A DNA stretch of 64,000 nucleotides from Ovis canadensis (lineage: Eukaryota; Chordata; Mammalia; Artiodactyla; Bovidae): positions 9,880,501 to 9,944,500 of the forward strand of contig NC_091247.1 in NCBI RefSeq assembly GCF_042477335.2, read 5' to 3'. Made by a program: the position numbers and the translations under genes. Within the stretch, counting starts at the first letter, position 1, and each line of letters starts with the position of its first letter. Positions 33,105 to 43,190 of this stretch are shown here, in pieces. The notes beneath the pieces are model-generated. The model ran no database searches. It saw only the letters and a list, made by a program, of their open reading frames with translations, and was not told the DNA's origin.

Positions 33105-33445
33105 ATAAATGGAAGGAGAGAGGGAGAGAGACCCCGGGCAGGCCATAAAGACAAAGGACACGTGGGGAGAGGCGCCAGGAAGGCAGGAGAAGCAGAAGCA
33201 CAAGGCCGAGGGGGCCGTGTGGAGGGGCTGGCGGGAAAGGGGCCGGGATTCACCAAGAGAAGGACAGAATGACGGACAAGGACAGGGACACAGACCGAAA
33301 GCCAAGGCAGGGGAGAGAGGAGGCAGAGGTGAGGACATGGAGATGGGCAGGGACAGAGAAGAAAAGACACACAAAGCCAGAGAGACAGAGAAACAGAGAG
33401 AACTGGGCTGGGCAGGGCAGGGACAGCAAGGTGGAGGAACGGGGA
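33105..33445. repeat. Purine-rich (GA/GGA) tract
   Basis: About 340 bp dominated by GAGAG/GGACA-type sequence on the plus strand. It produces long spurious frames on both strands. Confidence 0.85.
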
Positions 33446-33482
33446 CAGCGGCAGACGGACAGATCGTGGTACGGAAGGCTGA

Positions 33483-33670
33483 TTGCACCGAGTGCCTGCC
33501 ACATGCTGGATCTGCTCAGGGTTCTCACTGCATCGTCCTGGCAGCCGCAGGACTGATTCAGAGTAGGGACTCCAGAGCCAGCCTGCCAGGATTCAAATCC
33601 CAGTTAGGGCAGGTCGGTTCACTCACAGGTGTTCAGTACAACCATCTGGAATGTGGAGCCAACATCCCCC
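33483..33670. mobile_element. Two MIR-like fragments head to head
   Basis: 33483-33560 (GAGTGCCTGCCACATGCTGG) reads as minus-strand MIR/L2-like. 33560-33670 (GGACTCCAGAGCCAGCCTGC; GGATTCAAATCCCAG) reads as plus-strand MIR. Confidence 0.7.
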
Positions 33671-33954
33671 TGCCAATGGCGGTTGAGGAGAGATGAGGCC
33701 AGTCTGCATCTATGCCCTGGGGCACCAGTGGCTGGCCCTGATGGGTGCTCCAAAAGCATGCTGTCCTAGCTCCTGTCAGTTTAACACAATTCTGTGTGAT
33801 TTCACTCTCTTCTGTTTTATGGGGTGTCGCGTTTACCATGAATGAACTGGGGGGGAATGAGATTCGGTCTGAAGCTCTGGTAAGACTCCCCGCAACAAGC
33901 GGGGTTTCCTTTGGGCACCGAGGTAGAATTAGAAGACAAGGTATTCCAGGTGAC
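33671..33954. other. Low-copy DNA, nothing assigned
   Basis: It contains a short perfect inverted repeat CCCCGC-aacaa-GCGGGG at about 33889-33905. Confidence 0.5.
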
Positions 33955-34690
33955 AGTTCATGCAGAAACATCATAAATTTCAAGGTTGAAAGAACCCTTG
34001 ATGGCCTAGAGCAGCAGTCCCCAAGCTTTTAGGCACCAAGGTCCCATTTGATGGAAGACAGCTTTTCCACCAACTGGCGGTGGAGAGATGGCTTCGGGAT
34101 GACTCAAGCACATAACATTTACTGTGTACTTTATTTCTATTATGATTACATCAGCTCCACCTCAGATCATCAGGCCTCAGAGCCCCGAGGTCGGAGACCC
34201 CTGACCTCGAGCATCCTCTAATACCTGATGCCCTCCAGAATATCTCCCCCAGCGTCACCACCCAGATTTAACTTGGCCACCTATAGGGGTAGGGGGCTCA
34301 CTACCATCCTTGGGGAACTCTGATTCTGAGAAGGTCCTACTTCAAAGATCAGCCTTTCTCTGCTGCCCCCACTGCTCCCACCCTCTTGCCCACTCCAGAT
34401 CAGCTCCCCAGAGCTTTGAGTCAGCAACTAGGAGCTCTTCACAGCACTCCTCCACGCCCCACTTTCTGATCATCAGAGGCAACCACTCTCAGCTGCTCCA
34501 AATATTCCCCCTGGGCCTGCCAGCCAGTCCCCTCCCAGCGCTGGCTGCTCTCCTGGACGCTCCGGGGGCTGAGCCAGGGACCTGCTCTGGGCTGAGCAGG
34601 GCAGACGGGTCTGGACTATTCCCTCCACCCTGGTACACAGTGTTCAGACCCTGCTCTGAGGTTTCTTGGAGAGGTACCAGGGGCTGCCTC
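33955..34690 (-). mobile_element. L3/CR1-type LINE 3' fossil
   Basis: TTTCAAGGTTGAAAGAACCC at the left edge, GGGGCTCACTACCATCCTTG in the middle and a decayed GACGCTCC region follow the order of mammalian L3/CR1 3' ends read in complement. A hAT element splits it. Confidence 0.6.
34012..34203. mobile_element. Non-autonomous hAT-type DNA transposon in the L3/CR1
   Basis: Ends CAGCAGTCCCCAAGC and GGAGACCCCTG form imperfect terminal inverted repeats. Flanks GCCTAGAG (34004-34011) and ACCTCGAG (34204-34211) match at six of eight bases, fitting the 8-bp hAT TSD. The inner CACCTCAGATCATCAGGC is typical of a common mammalian hAT family. Confidence 0.8.
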
Positions 34691-35489
34691 TCCTCTTCCA
34701 CCTCCTCTGTGGTTTGTCCCATGCAGTAAAAAGGGTGAAAACCCTGAGGCTCCGGGCTGTCGCGGCTGCCGCTCCGACAAGCAGCAGCTTAGAGCAGCTG
34801 GTGCTACTGCCGTGTGTCCCGCGTGTCCTGGCCCTGCCGCCCTGCCATCAGGTGGCCTTACGAGATCCTTTGACCTGGGGAACCCCCACTTTCTTCCAGC
34901 ATAAGCCTGTGTGTGAGAGGCTTAATACCAGAGAGAAGCCCCTTTAGCAATCACTGTGCCATTATCAGCCTCCCCTTCCCCGCCACCCCTCTTCCACGCA
35001 CACTGGGTAGGTTGGGACTCTCTCCTCTAAGTTATTTCCAAACAAGCAGTCTCAGGGGCCCTGGCACATGGCTTTGCCCTAGTTCTGGAGCCAGCATAGC
35101 TCTCTTCCTCCAGCAAAGCCAACTCTACCTTCACGCACAAGGGACTCAGAGCACTGCTGAAGAGCACTGGGCACTGAGGTATGCCACCAAGGGTTCCCCT
35201 GTGCGGACACGGCCTGCCATCTTGGGAGTCATTCACTGGGTTCTTGTCCATCTCATGTTGTCATGGTTCCCCATCACTTCTACAGGTATGTCCCAAGAGA
35301 CCTCACCAACCACCTTTTAGGCACCTAGATCCCTCCACTCAGAGCCTCCCCTCTCTAACCGACTGGACCAGCTAACCTACAGACAAAGAACATGGGCCAA
35401 CCCAATGTGGCCTTTTCCTAGCAAACCCACCCCCTCCTGGGTTTACACACCTCCTCCTCGTAGGTGCTCACAGATCTTTCCTTTCTATT
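34691..35489. other. Low-copy DNA, nothing assigned
   Basis: Unrecognised GC-balanced sequence. Frames at 34913-35320 and elsewhere lack any motif. Confidence 0.4.
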
Positions 35490-35880
35490 CCATTTTAGAA
35501 TTTTGGCTGAGATGTTGAAACTTATACAAAACCACTACTAATGAAATGAGCTTATTTACCAAACAGAAACAGGCTCACAGACTTAGAAAACAAACTTCTG
35601 GTTACCAAAAGGGAAACGAGGGCAGGCAGGAATAAATTAGGAGGTTGGGATTAATATATACAGAGGATTAGATATAAAAACAGATAATCATATAAGGACT
35701 TACTCTTATCGAGTAAGTAAGGAACTTACTCAATATTCTGTGATAACCTATATGGGAAAAAGAATGGATTGACTTATACATATACCTGAGCCACTCTGCT
35801 GTACACCTGAAACTAACAGGCTACTGCAGATCAACTATACCCCAATATAAAATAAATATTAAAGAATGATTTAAAAAGCT
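35490..35880 (+). mobile_element. Artiodactyl L1 3' end
   Basis: AACAGAAACAGGCTCACAG, TGGTTACCAAAAGGG, CTGCTGTACACCTGAAACTA and AACTATACCCCAATATAAAA match the 3' UTR of ruminant L1, ending in A-rich DNA. Confidence 0.9.
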
Positions 35881-36008
35881 ATTTAAAATGTTGCTGTTTT
35901 CCCATTTTATAGATGAGGAAGCTCAAAAAGGTTAAACAGCCCATTCCAAGAGATGTCGTTTGTACTTTTCTTCTGTACTCTACTTCTCTTCTACCGCCTT
36001 CTGTCTTT

Positions 36009-36009
36009 A

Positions 36010-36040
<31 letters not shown>

Positions 36041-36042
36041 TT
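36009..36042. repeat. A-run plus (TA)n microsatellite
   Basis: Ten A residues then about eleven TA units. A short (TG)n run follows at about 36075-36091. Confidence 0.95.
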
Positions 36043-36129
36043 CACAGGACACAGCTGAAAATGGGTAACTATGCTTGTGTGTGTGTGTGTGCACTACATT
36101 TAGAATAGCAGGTCAAGAGCAGCTGCTGG

Positions 36130-36420
36130 GTGAGAAGAGCACTGAACGTCAGGTTGCGGAGCCTGACATTCTGTGGGCAGTGGAGAGCCACGGAAGCTGT
36201 CTGAGGTTACACCTGAGTGGTTGGCAGATTAATCTCACGGTGGATGTAAGATGAATGAGGCTGGGGGGAGAGGAGACACGGGAAGACCTGTGAAGGGTCT
36301 GGGGAAATAGGCCAAGTGACAGAGAGGGGAGGCCAGAGCCAGGGCAGGGGGAGCAGGTGGAGAGGAGCGGAAAGATTGGAGAACCAGCTGAGATGCAGGA
36401 CTGGCTGAATTTCAGTGGAG
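36130..36420 (-). mobile_element. Possible L2 LINE fragment
   Basis: GTGGGCAGTGGAGAGCCACG followed by a GA-rich stretch resembles the complement of L2 3' coding sequence, much decayed. Confidence 0.35.
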
Positions 36421-37449
36421 TGGATGGGGCTGGGGGTGGGAGAGGGAGAAATCACGCCATCTGACCCCATCAGCAGAGGGGTGAGGCTGAGCGCCAGAAG
36501 AAAGCTGTTTCAATTGAGAGTAAAGGCCAAAGGGCAGGGGGGAGATTCAGTGCTGACCCTGCGGAGTCAAAGAGCCTGGGAGATGTCATGTGTAGGGAGC
36601 GCTTGGAGCCTTAGTCTGATGCTCAGATGAGTGGTCTGGGCTGGAAATCTGGCAAGCTCGGGTTAGTGGTTCGAGCTGCTGGAGGGAATGAGATGCCAGC
36701 AGGACCAGCGCCCTCTGCCTCCCCTACAGGATGAAGACTGGCAGCCAGGGCAGAGCTCCTCGATTCTACCCAGTCCAGAGCGCGGTGTTCAGCACAGCCT
36801 GGCACCAGGTGGGGAGGCAAGGAGGGTGCATCAGTGAAGCCAAGGGAGGCATAGTCCAGAGAAGGGAGAGCTGTGGCCAGCAGCGCAACGGGGGTGGGAC
36901 ATTCTGGACTAGTACCCAGAGACTATCCGTGGAACCCGGAGGGAGAGGGGAGGGGGGCTGGTCGCAAGGGGAAGTGAGTAAGCTCCCACTACAATTCTTC
37001 TATCTCACAATGTTTCCTCAACCAGAGAGTTGTTGGAACCCGTGAGCACACAGTCGATGCCTCTGCTTGCACAGATGGTGAGGGAGCCAAGATTCGAGTG
37101 TAGATCCTGGCCGAGAGAAGAGGATGGACACAGGTGGGCCCCTACTCCGGATCTCAGGTCCGCAGGTTCCTTGCTCTTTCTGCTCGGGGGTGACCCTCTT
37201 GCTTCCCTACCCCCTACCCTCTCAACCCTGCAAGCCCCAGCAGTTTCCTGCACAGAGACCTCCTCTCCCGGCCTGTCCCTTGTCTCCTCTGGACCAGGGA
37301 CAGCGAGGAGGCACCCCAAAGGCCATGTGGTGGTGGCCGAGGTGGGTTTACTTCGGGTCTGTTTGACCCCAGGGTGCCCTGTGCCAATAGTCCCTTCTAC
37401 AATGAGCAAGTGCTGGCCTTGCTCATTGCGGGATGACAGAGGACTCAGA
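36421..37449. other. GC-rich low-copy DNA, nothing assigned
   Basis: Several overlapping frames occur on both strands, including the start of the 217-codon plus frame 37030-37683. None shows a domain or splice-bounded exon. Confidence 0.4.
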
Positions 37450-37690
37450 GGCAAGGTCTCCTCTGTGAAGCCTTCCCAGCCTCTCCTCCTCCCAGCAACT
37501 GGGCGTTTTCTGCGTCATTTTGTTCCTGCACCGGTGGCTCCCAAGGACAACAGTTTGTTGAGGGGTCTGTCTGTCCCATACCCATGCCTGCGGGCCCCTC
37601 AGGGTCCCACCGATTTACATATGTGTTCCAGTGTGCAGGGCTCATCTCCAGAGGAGCCCTTTGGACTTGTGCTGAAAGAATGAATGAACA
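37450..37690 (+). mobile_element. L2 LINE 3' end
   Basis: CTCCTCTGTGAAGCCTTCCC opens the L2 3' region and GAAAGAATGAATGAAC closes it. Confidence 0.65.
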
Positions 37691-37834
37691 ACAGCGATGG
37701 ATGGGTCCCCTCCAGGGCCCTCTGGGGGGCGCAGGCTGAGCTCCTGCCATCGGGTCTGCCCCGCCCCCCAGGTCCCCCAGTCCCTGCCACAAGGCTGGGA
37801 GGGGGGACTCTTTGTTCCCGACCTCCAACCACAG

Positions 37835-37945
37835 GGAGAATAAAAGTTTGTGAAATATTAGTTTAATAAGACATGCGACTACTATTAAGGATCCGAGCGG
37901 TCCTTATTTATTATTCATGCAGCCGCGTGATTTAGGGGCAAGCGG
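37835..37945. promoter_or_regulatory. Candidate conserved regulatory element
   Basis: ATATTAGTTTAATAAGAC, GACTACTATTAAGGATCC and TCCTTATTTATTATTCATGC form an AT-rich, homeodomain/MEF2-like island between GC-rich flanks. Also CpG-containing (CCGAGCGG, GCCGCG). No repeat recognised. Confidence 0.4.
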
Positions 37946-38063
37946 CCCACGGAGGCTCCAACTCAGCCGCCTCTCTGCATCACCGCTTCCCCTCCTCCAG
38001 GTGGCCCCCACCCAACTCCCGTACTCCCTTCTCGCCTTCTGGTGCCTCACCGCCCACCCACCC

Positions 38064-38146
38064 CCTCAACCTGAACCCCCTCAACCTGAACCCCCTCAAC
38101 CTGAACCCCCTCAACCTGAACCCCCTCAACCTGAACCCCCTCAACC
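38064..38146. repeat. 15-bp minisatellite, 5.5 perfect copies
   Basis: CCTCAACCTGAACCC is repeated five times without a mismatch, with a partial sixth. A chance frame over it reads (PPQPE)n. Confidence 0.97.
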
Positions 38147-38599
38147 TCCCCCACAACTCCAGCCCGCACTGCGCAGGCGCATGCTCAGCCCCCATGCTGG
38201 GTAGGGGGAGGACTCAGACCACAGCCTTTAGGCCCCTCCTGTACTCTGCAGTCATCTTGGATTCCCTTTAATGCTAGAGGAAAGGTCCCAAGCTGCTTAA
38301 GTCCAGCGTGCAGAGGCCTCTTTGCGCCCTTGTGGACAGCCATTATGGGATGGGGTGGGAGTGGGGTTCTTCTTTTGCTCCATCCCTTTTTTCCGTCTTC
38401 CTGCCCCCTTCCTTTTCCCAGGCCTGGGGAGAGTAGAGCAGTTGGACAGATTGAGAGGGCGCTGGATTCCAGCACTTCCTCCAGTCTCAACTTGCTGTGT
38501 GACCCTAGGCGGGTCCTTTGCCTTCTCTGGGCCTTAGGATCCCTCTCCATCTAGAGGTGGGAGTGAGTGATCTGAAAGTTTCCCAGCTTTTGGCGGAAG
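38147..38599. other. Low-copy DNA, nothing assigned
   Basis: It includes a weak MIR-like stretch near 38480-38530 (TGTGACCCTAGGCGGGTCC; CTCTGGGCC). Confidence 0.4.
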
Positions 38600-39612
38600 T
38601 GGTGATTACATACAGTCCTTAAATACTGATGAATGTGTATATCCATGAAATCACCACTTGCATCAAGATACAACACACTTCCAGGTAAAATTAAAATTTT
38701 TCTTGCTCCTTTGCAGTGAGCTCTTTCCATCTGCTTTCAAAGGTAACCACTGTTCTGATTTCTTTTGCAGCAGATTACTTTTGTTCCTTCTTGAACATTG
38801 TATCAGTGAAATTCTGTAGTAAGTACTCTAGTGATTTATTCATATATCAGTAATTTATGCGTTTTTATCGCTCAGTAATACTCTGCTTGATGACGCTGCC
38901 CTAGTTTGTGGAGCTATCTGCCAATCATTGGACTTGTTTCCAATGTTTGGCTTATATGAATAATAGCCTCTTTAAATATTTGTATACAAATCTTTTCACA
39001 GAAATACATTTTCATTTCTCTTAACTAAATACTTAGGAGCGAAATTGCTAAGTAGAATGATAAGGGTATGTTTACCTTTTTAAATAACTTTCAAACTGTT
39101 TTCCAAAAGGCTATACTATTTTACACTCCCTCCAGCAAGGTTAGAGTTTTCTGGTTGCTCCACATCCTTGCCAGCTCTCAATATTGTCAGTCTTTTTAAT
39201 TTTCACCATTCTGTTGGATGTAGTAGCATCTCCTTGTTATTTTAATTTGTATTTTTTTATGACTAATGCTAATATTAATTACCTTTTTGTGTGATTGTTA
39301 GCCATTTATATATTCTCTTTTGTGAAATGTTTAAATGTTTCACTCAATTTTGTTGAGATTGTTTTTTACTATTGATTTGTAGGGCATTTGTATACTAAGA
39401 ATACAAGTCCTCTGCTAGACATATGTATTGCTAATATTTTCTCCCAGTCCACTTTGCCTTTTTATTTTCTCATCAAAGTCTCTTGATAAGTTTTTAACTT
39501 TGATAATATCCAATTTATCAACTTTTTCTTTAGTTCATGGTTTTTGTGTCCTCTTGAGAAGTCTTTGTCTACCTTAAAGTTGTGAATGTATTTCCCCTAT
39601 ATATTCCTTATC

Positions 39613-39833
39613 GTTGCTGTTGATATTTAGTCACTAAGTTATGTCCAGCTCTTTTGCAGCCTCATGTACTGTAGCCTGCCAGACTCCTCTGTCCACGGAA
39701 TTTCCTGGGCAAGATAACTAGAGTGGGTTGCCATTTCCTTCTCCAGGGGATCTAGCCAACCCAGGGATCAAACCCACATCTCCTGCATTAGCAAGCAGAT
39801 TCTTTACCACTGAGCTACCAGGGAAGCCCATTT
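39613..39833 (-). mobile_element. Bov-tA SINE
   Basis: Complete minus-strand copy ending GAGCTACCAGGGAAGCCC, in the L1. Confidence 0.93.
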
Positions 39834-39956
39834 CCTTTACAGTTGTAAGCTTTTATGATCTATCTTAAATTAATCTTTATGTGTGGTATGAGGTAGGGAT
39901 TGAGATTTTTTTTTCTATATACTTGTCCAGTCTGTTTCAGCACTATTTGTTTAATG

Positions 39957-40315
39957 TGAAAGTTGCTCAGAAGTGTGAAAGTTGCTCTTTGTGACCCCTT
40001 AGACTATACACTCCATGGAATTCTCCAGGCCAGAATACTGGAGTGGGTAGCCTTTCCTTTATTCAGGGGATCTTCCCCAACCCAGAGATTGAACCCAGGG
40101 CTCATGCACTGCAGGTGGATTCTTTACCAGCTGAGCTACCAGGGAATATGTATACCTACGGCTAATTCATGTTGATGTATAGCTGAGCCACAAGGGAAGC
40201 CCAAGAATACTGGAGTGGGTAGCCTATCCCTTCTCCAGCAGATCTTCCCAACTCAGAAATCAAACCGGGGTTTTCTGCATTGCAGGCGGATTCTTTACCA
40301 ACTGAACTATCAGGG
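39957..40315 (-). mobile_element. Two Bov-tA pieces with a 33-bp L1 filler
   Basis: A shortened Bov-tA (39957-40145) and a tRNA-head part (about 40179-40315) flank 40146-40178. That insert (TGTATACCTACGGCTAATTC) matches a ruminant L1 3' UTR segment. It abuts a BovB at 40316. Confidence 0.85.
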
Positions 40316-40752
40316 TGTCGTCCCCTTCTCCTGCCTTCAATCTTTCCCAGCATCAGGGTCTTTTCAAATGAGTCAGTTCTTTGCATCAATTCTTCAGCAT
40401 TCAGCTTTCTTTATGGCCCAACACTCACATCTACACATGACTACTGGAAAAACGATAGCTTTGACTTTGAACCTTTGTCAGTAAAGTCATGTCTCTGCTT
40501 TTTAATATGGTGTCTAGGTTGGTCATAGCTTTTCTTCCAAGAAGCAAGCGTCTTTTAATTTCATGGCTGCAGTCACCATCTGCAATGATTTTGGAGCCCA
40601 AGAAAATAAAGTCTGTCATTGTTTCCACTGTTTTCCTCATCTACTTGCCATGAAGTGATGGGACCGGATGCCATGATCTTAGTCTTTTGAATGTTGGATT
40701 TTAAGCCAGCTTTTTCACTCTCCTCTTTCACTTTCATCAAGAGGCTCTTTTT
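40316..40752 (-). mobile_element. BovB LINE fragment with internal deletion
   Basis: C-terminal coding region lacking the 3' end. The minus frame 40431-40640 reads ADGDCSHEIKRRLLLGRKAM. Compared with the copy at 7608, about 145 bp are missing at TTTGCATCAATTCTTC. Confidence 0.94.
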
Positions 40753-41140
40753 CCTAATAGCTTGATTTCTTGAGCCCTGCTTTGTTGAAAAGACTTTCTA
40801 TTCACACTGAATAGCCTTGCTGCTTTTGTTTTAAAAGAATTTTTTTTTTCAATTGACTCTAGCTATGGCTCTGATTCTGGACTCTATTTGGTTCTTTTGA
40901 TCCATTTAATTTATTCTTTGCTGGGTCTCAGTGTCTTGATTAGTAAACCTTCATAGTGAGTTTTTAAATCAGGTAGAATAAATCCTCCAACATTTTTTCC
41001 TTTCATCAATTTAAGATTGTTTTGACTATTGTAGGTCCTTTTGTTTTCCATAAATATTTTAGAATCCATTTGTCAGTTTCTACTAGAAAGCCTGTTGGGA
41101 TTTTGATGGGGATCTGAGCTTTTCTCTAAGTCACTTTGGA

Positions 41141-41499
41141 AAAGATCTCAAGGCCATCTGGCCCCCCCACCCCCCACCCCTAGCTTCTGTGCCCTAACCA
41201 GCTAGTTTGACCTAAGCTCCAAGTGTGGCATTCTGAAAGTCCTCTCCCCAAGCAGCCACCCTCAGCTGCCCTCTTTGCCAACCTCATTTCCTGAATGATC
41301 AGCATTCTGTGTAAGACACTGCCCTTTTTTGGAAGCCCAGCCCAAAGAGTAAAGGCTGGGGCATCCAAGGGCCAGAACCCCAAATCCAGCATGGAGCCTG
41401 GACAGAGAGGTGAGAACCCGGAGCTTAGAGCCCACTCTGGTCCTGGGAGGAAGCATAAGTCATTGCCTAGCCCATGGGGGAATCTCTGGATGAAATTGA
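41141..41499. other. Low-copy DNA, nothing assigned
   Basis: A C-run (41161-41179) opens it. No repeat or gene recognised. Confidence 0.4.
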
Positions 41500-41705
41500 A
41501 ACCCCATATGCCATCAAGATATTTAAAGTTAAAATGTTACTGTGTCTGGGATTGGCTTCAAAATAATTGAGGGGGAGTAAATGGTAACAGAGATGAAACA
41601 AAGCTGGTCATGAGTTGATAATTGCTAAAACTGGATGATCAGTGCAGAGTGTTCATTATCCCTTGCTGTTTTGAATACGGACCTTTTTTTATGATAAAAA
41701 TGCAC
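41500..41705 (+). mobile_element. L1M-type 3' UTR fragment
   Basis: ATTGGCTTCAAAATAATTGAG and GGTCATGAGTTGATAATTGC match the old 3' UTR family also seen at 2690-3315. Confidence 0.6.
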
Positions 41706-42204
41706 CCGCTCCAGCGAGGCAGTCCCTCCCCCATCATTTTCCCCACGCCAGGGCCTGAGCCCTGCTGCTCCCTGGCTAATAACAACCCCTTTGCCATCTG
41801 CAGCGTCCCCAGTGGCGGCTCCACTCCCCCACGGCCTGAGCATCGTGGCGCAGACGCTGGCCCGGTGGGAGCATGACCTGGCTGTGCAGTTGGCCGTATC
41901 CAGGCCTCTCCTGATGTGGTGTTGGCAGGTGGGTTTCCACATCCCCTCAAATGAGTTTTAAGATGATTGAACTACAACAGCTGCCACCCACAACCCGAAG
42001 CAGGGCCTGAGGCCAGCCCTGAGCAGTGACAGGCAGGGCGACTGGGCAGAGCAAGCAGGGAGAGAGGTGGGTGAGGGCGGTGATGTCCCCCCGGGGGCAG
42101 GGAGGGGTGTGGGGAGCAGACTGTGCGGGGCTTCCTGGGCCAGGGCTGGACTCTGAGATGGGGACGGGGGTGAGGGGTGGCACTGGAGGAGGGCTGGGAG
42201 CCAA
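41706..42204. other. GC-rich low-copy DNA, nothing assigned
   Basis: No recognised repeat or exon. Confidence 0.4.
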
Positions 42205-43190
42205 GAGGTGACATTTTCTGATCTTTGCTTGAAAAGGACACCTCTGGCTGCTGAGTGAACTGTCTAGAGGAGACTGATGGAAGCATAGAGACAGGTTGAA
42301 GCAAAGTAGTAAAGTTGCTGAGTCGTGTCCGACTCTTTGCAACCCCATGGACTGTAGCCTACCAGGCCCCTCCATCCATGGGATTCACCAGGCTAGAATA
42401 CTGGAGTGGGTTGCCATTTCCTTCTCTAGGGGATCTTCCTGACCCAGGGATTGAACCCGGGTCTCCCGCATTGTAGGCAGCCACTTTACTGTCTGAGCCA
42501 CCAGGGAAGTCCAGGTTAGGAGGCTTCAATAACCAGGAAGAAATGCTGTGCTCTCACCCCAGGGTAGAGGCAGTGAAGGTGGTCAAACGTGGTTCAGTGC
42601 AGGATACTTTGAAAATACTGCCAACAGATTTCCTTGTGGATCGCATTGGGTAGAGAGAGAAAAGGAGGCACCGCGAATGACTCCAAGGGTTTCAGCCAGA
42701 GCAGGTGGTACAATGAATCACATGGGGAGACGTGAGGAGCGTGTTCAGGGAGGTCAAGTCAGGATGGTGGTTGAGGATTCTGAGTCTGTCTGATGCACAA
42801 TGGTATGGAGCAAACAGACAGATCCACGAGCCTCGAGTACAGGGAGAAGTCAGGGCTGGACTGCCTTCTGGGCATCACCCATCTGATGGGATTTAAAGCT
42901 GTTAAGACCAGAAGGCCACTTGAAGAGTAAGTGTCCCTAGAGAAGGAGTCTGCGTCCTGAACCCAGACCATGCAGGGTTTCATCTTCTTTTAGGATGAAA
43001 AGAGGAGGAATTAGTAAAAGAGACCTAGGAAAAGAGGCCAGAGAGAGAAGAAAAGAACCAAGAGCATTTTGGGAGCCAAATGAAGACAGATGCTGGCAAG
43101 AGCACCTGAGTGGATGGAGCACTGGCCTTGAACAGGGCAACACGGAGATCCCAGGTCACCTTGACAGGCTGTTTTAGGGACACGGCAGAG
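42205..43190 (-). mobile_element. L2 LINE coding fossil, antisense, split by a Bov-tA
   Basis: 42205-42300 (CACCTCTGGCTGCTGAGTG) and 42513-43190 (GGTTAGGAGGCTTCAATAAC; GATGGGATTTAAAGCTGTTA; GATCCCAGGTCACCTTGACA) follow the complement of the L2 RT-to-3' region. All frames are broken. Confidence 0.7.
42303..42512 (-). mobile_element. Bov-tA SINE
   Basis: Complete minus-strand copy ending GAGCCACCAGGGAAGTCC. Confidence 0.94.

Larger units (their letters stand above)
38600..41140 (-). mobile_element. Antisense L1 LINE fossil, interrupted
   Basis: 38600-39612, 39834-39956 and 40753-41140 are minus-strand L1 3' UTR and ORF2 in order (CTTTGCAGTGAGCTCTTTCC; AATACTTAGGAGCGAAATTGC; AGTCCTCTGCTAGACATATG). 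SINEs and a BovB lie between. Confidence 0.88.

Noticed and set aside
32685-33488. 267-codon minus-strand ORF, among the longest frames in the window
   Set aside because: It is the complement of a purine-rich tract plus an AT-rich island. The product is Ser/Pro/Cys low-complexity with no domain, no codon structure and no splice support.
33109-33696. 195-codon plus-strand ORF rich in Arg, Gly, Glu and Lys
   Set aside because: Its first two thirds are the purine tract and its end crosses MIR-like fragments.
37030-37683. 217-codon plus-strand ORF
   Set aside because: It runs into an L2 3' end, has no recognised domain, and GC-rich DNA gives such frames by chance.
37917-38204. Possible PPQPE-repeat protein
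   Set aside because: The repeat is a DNA minisatellite. The frame has no flanking coding evidence.
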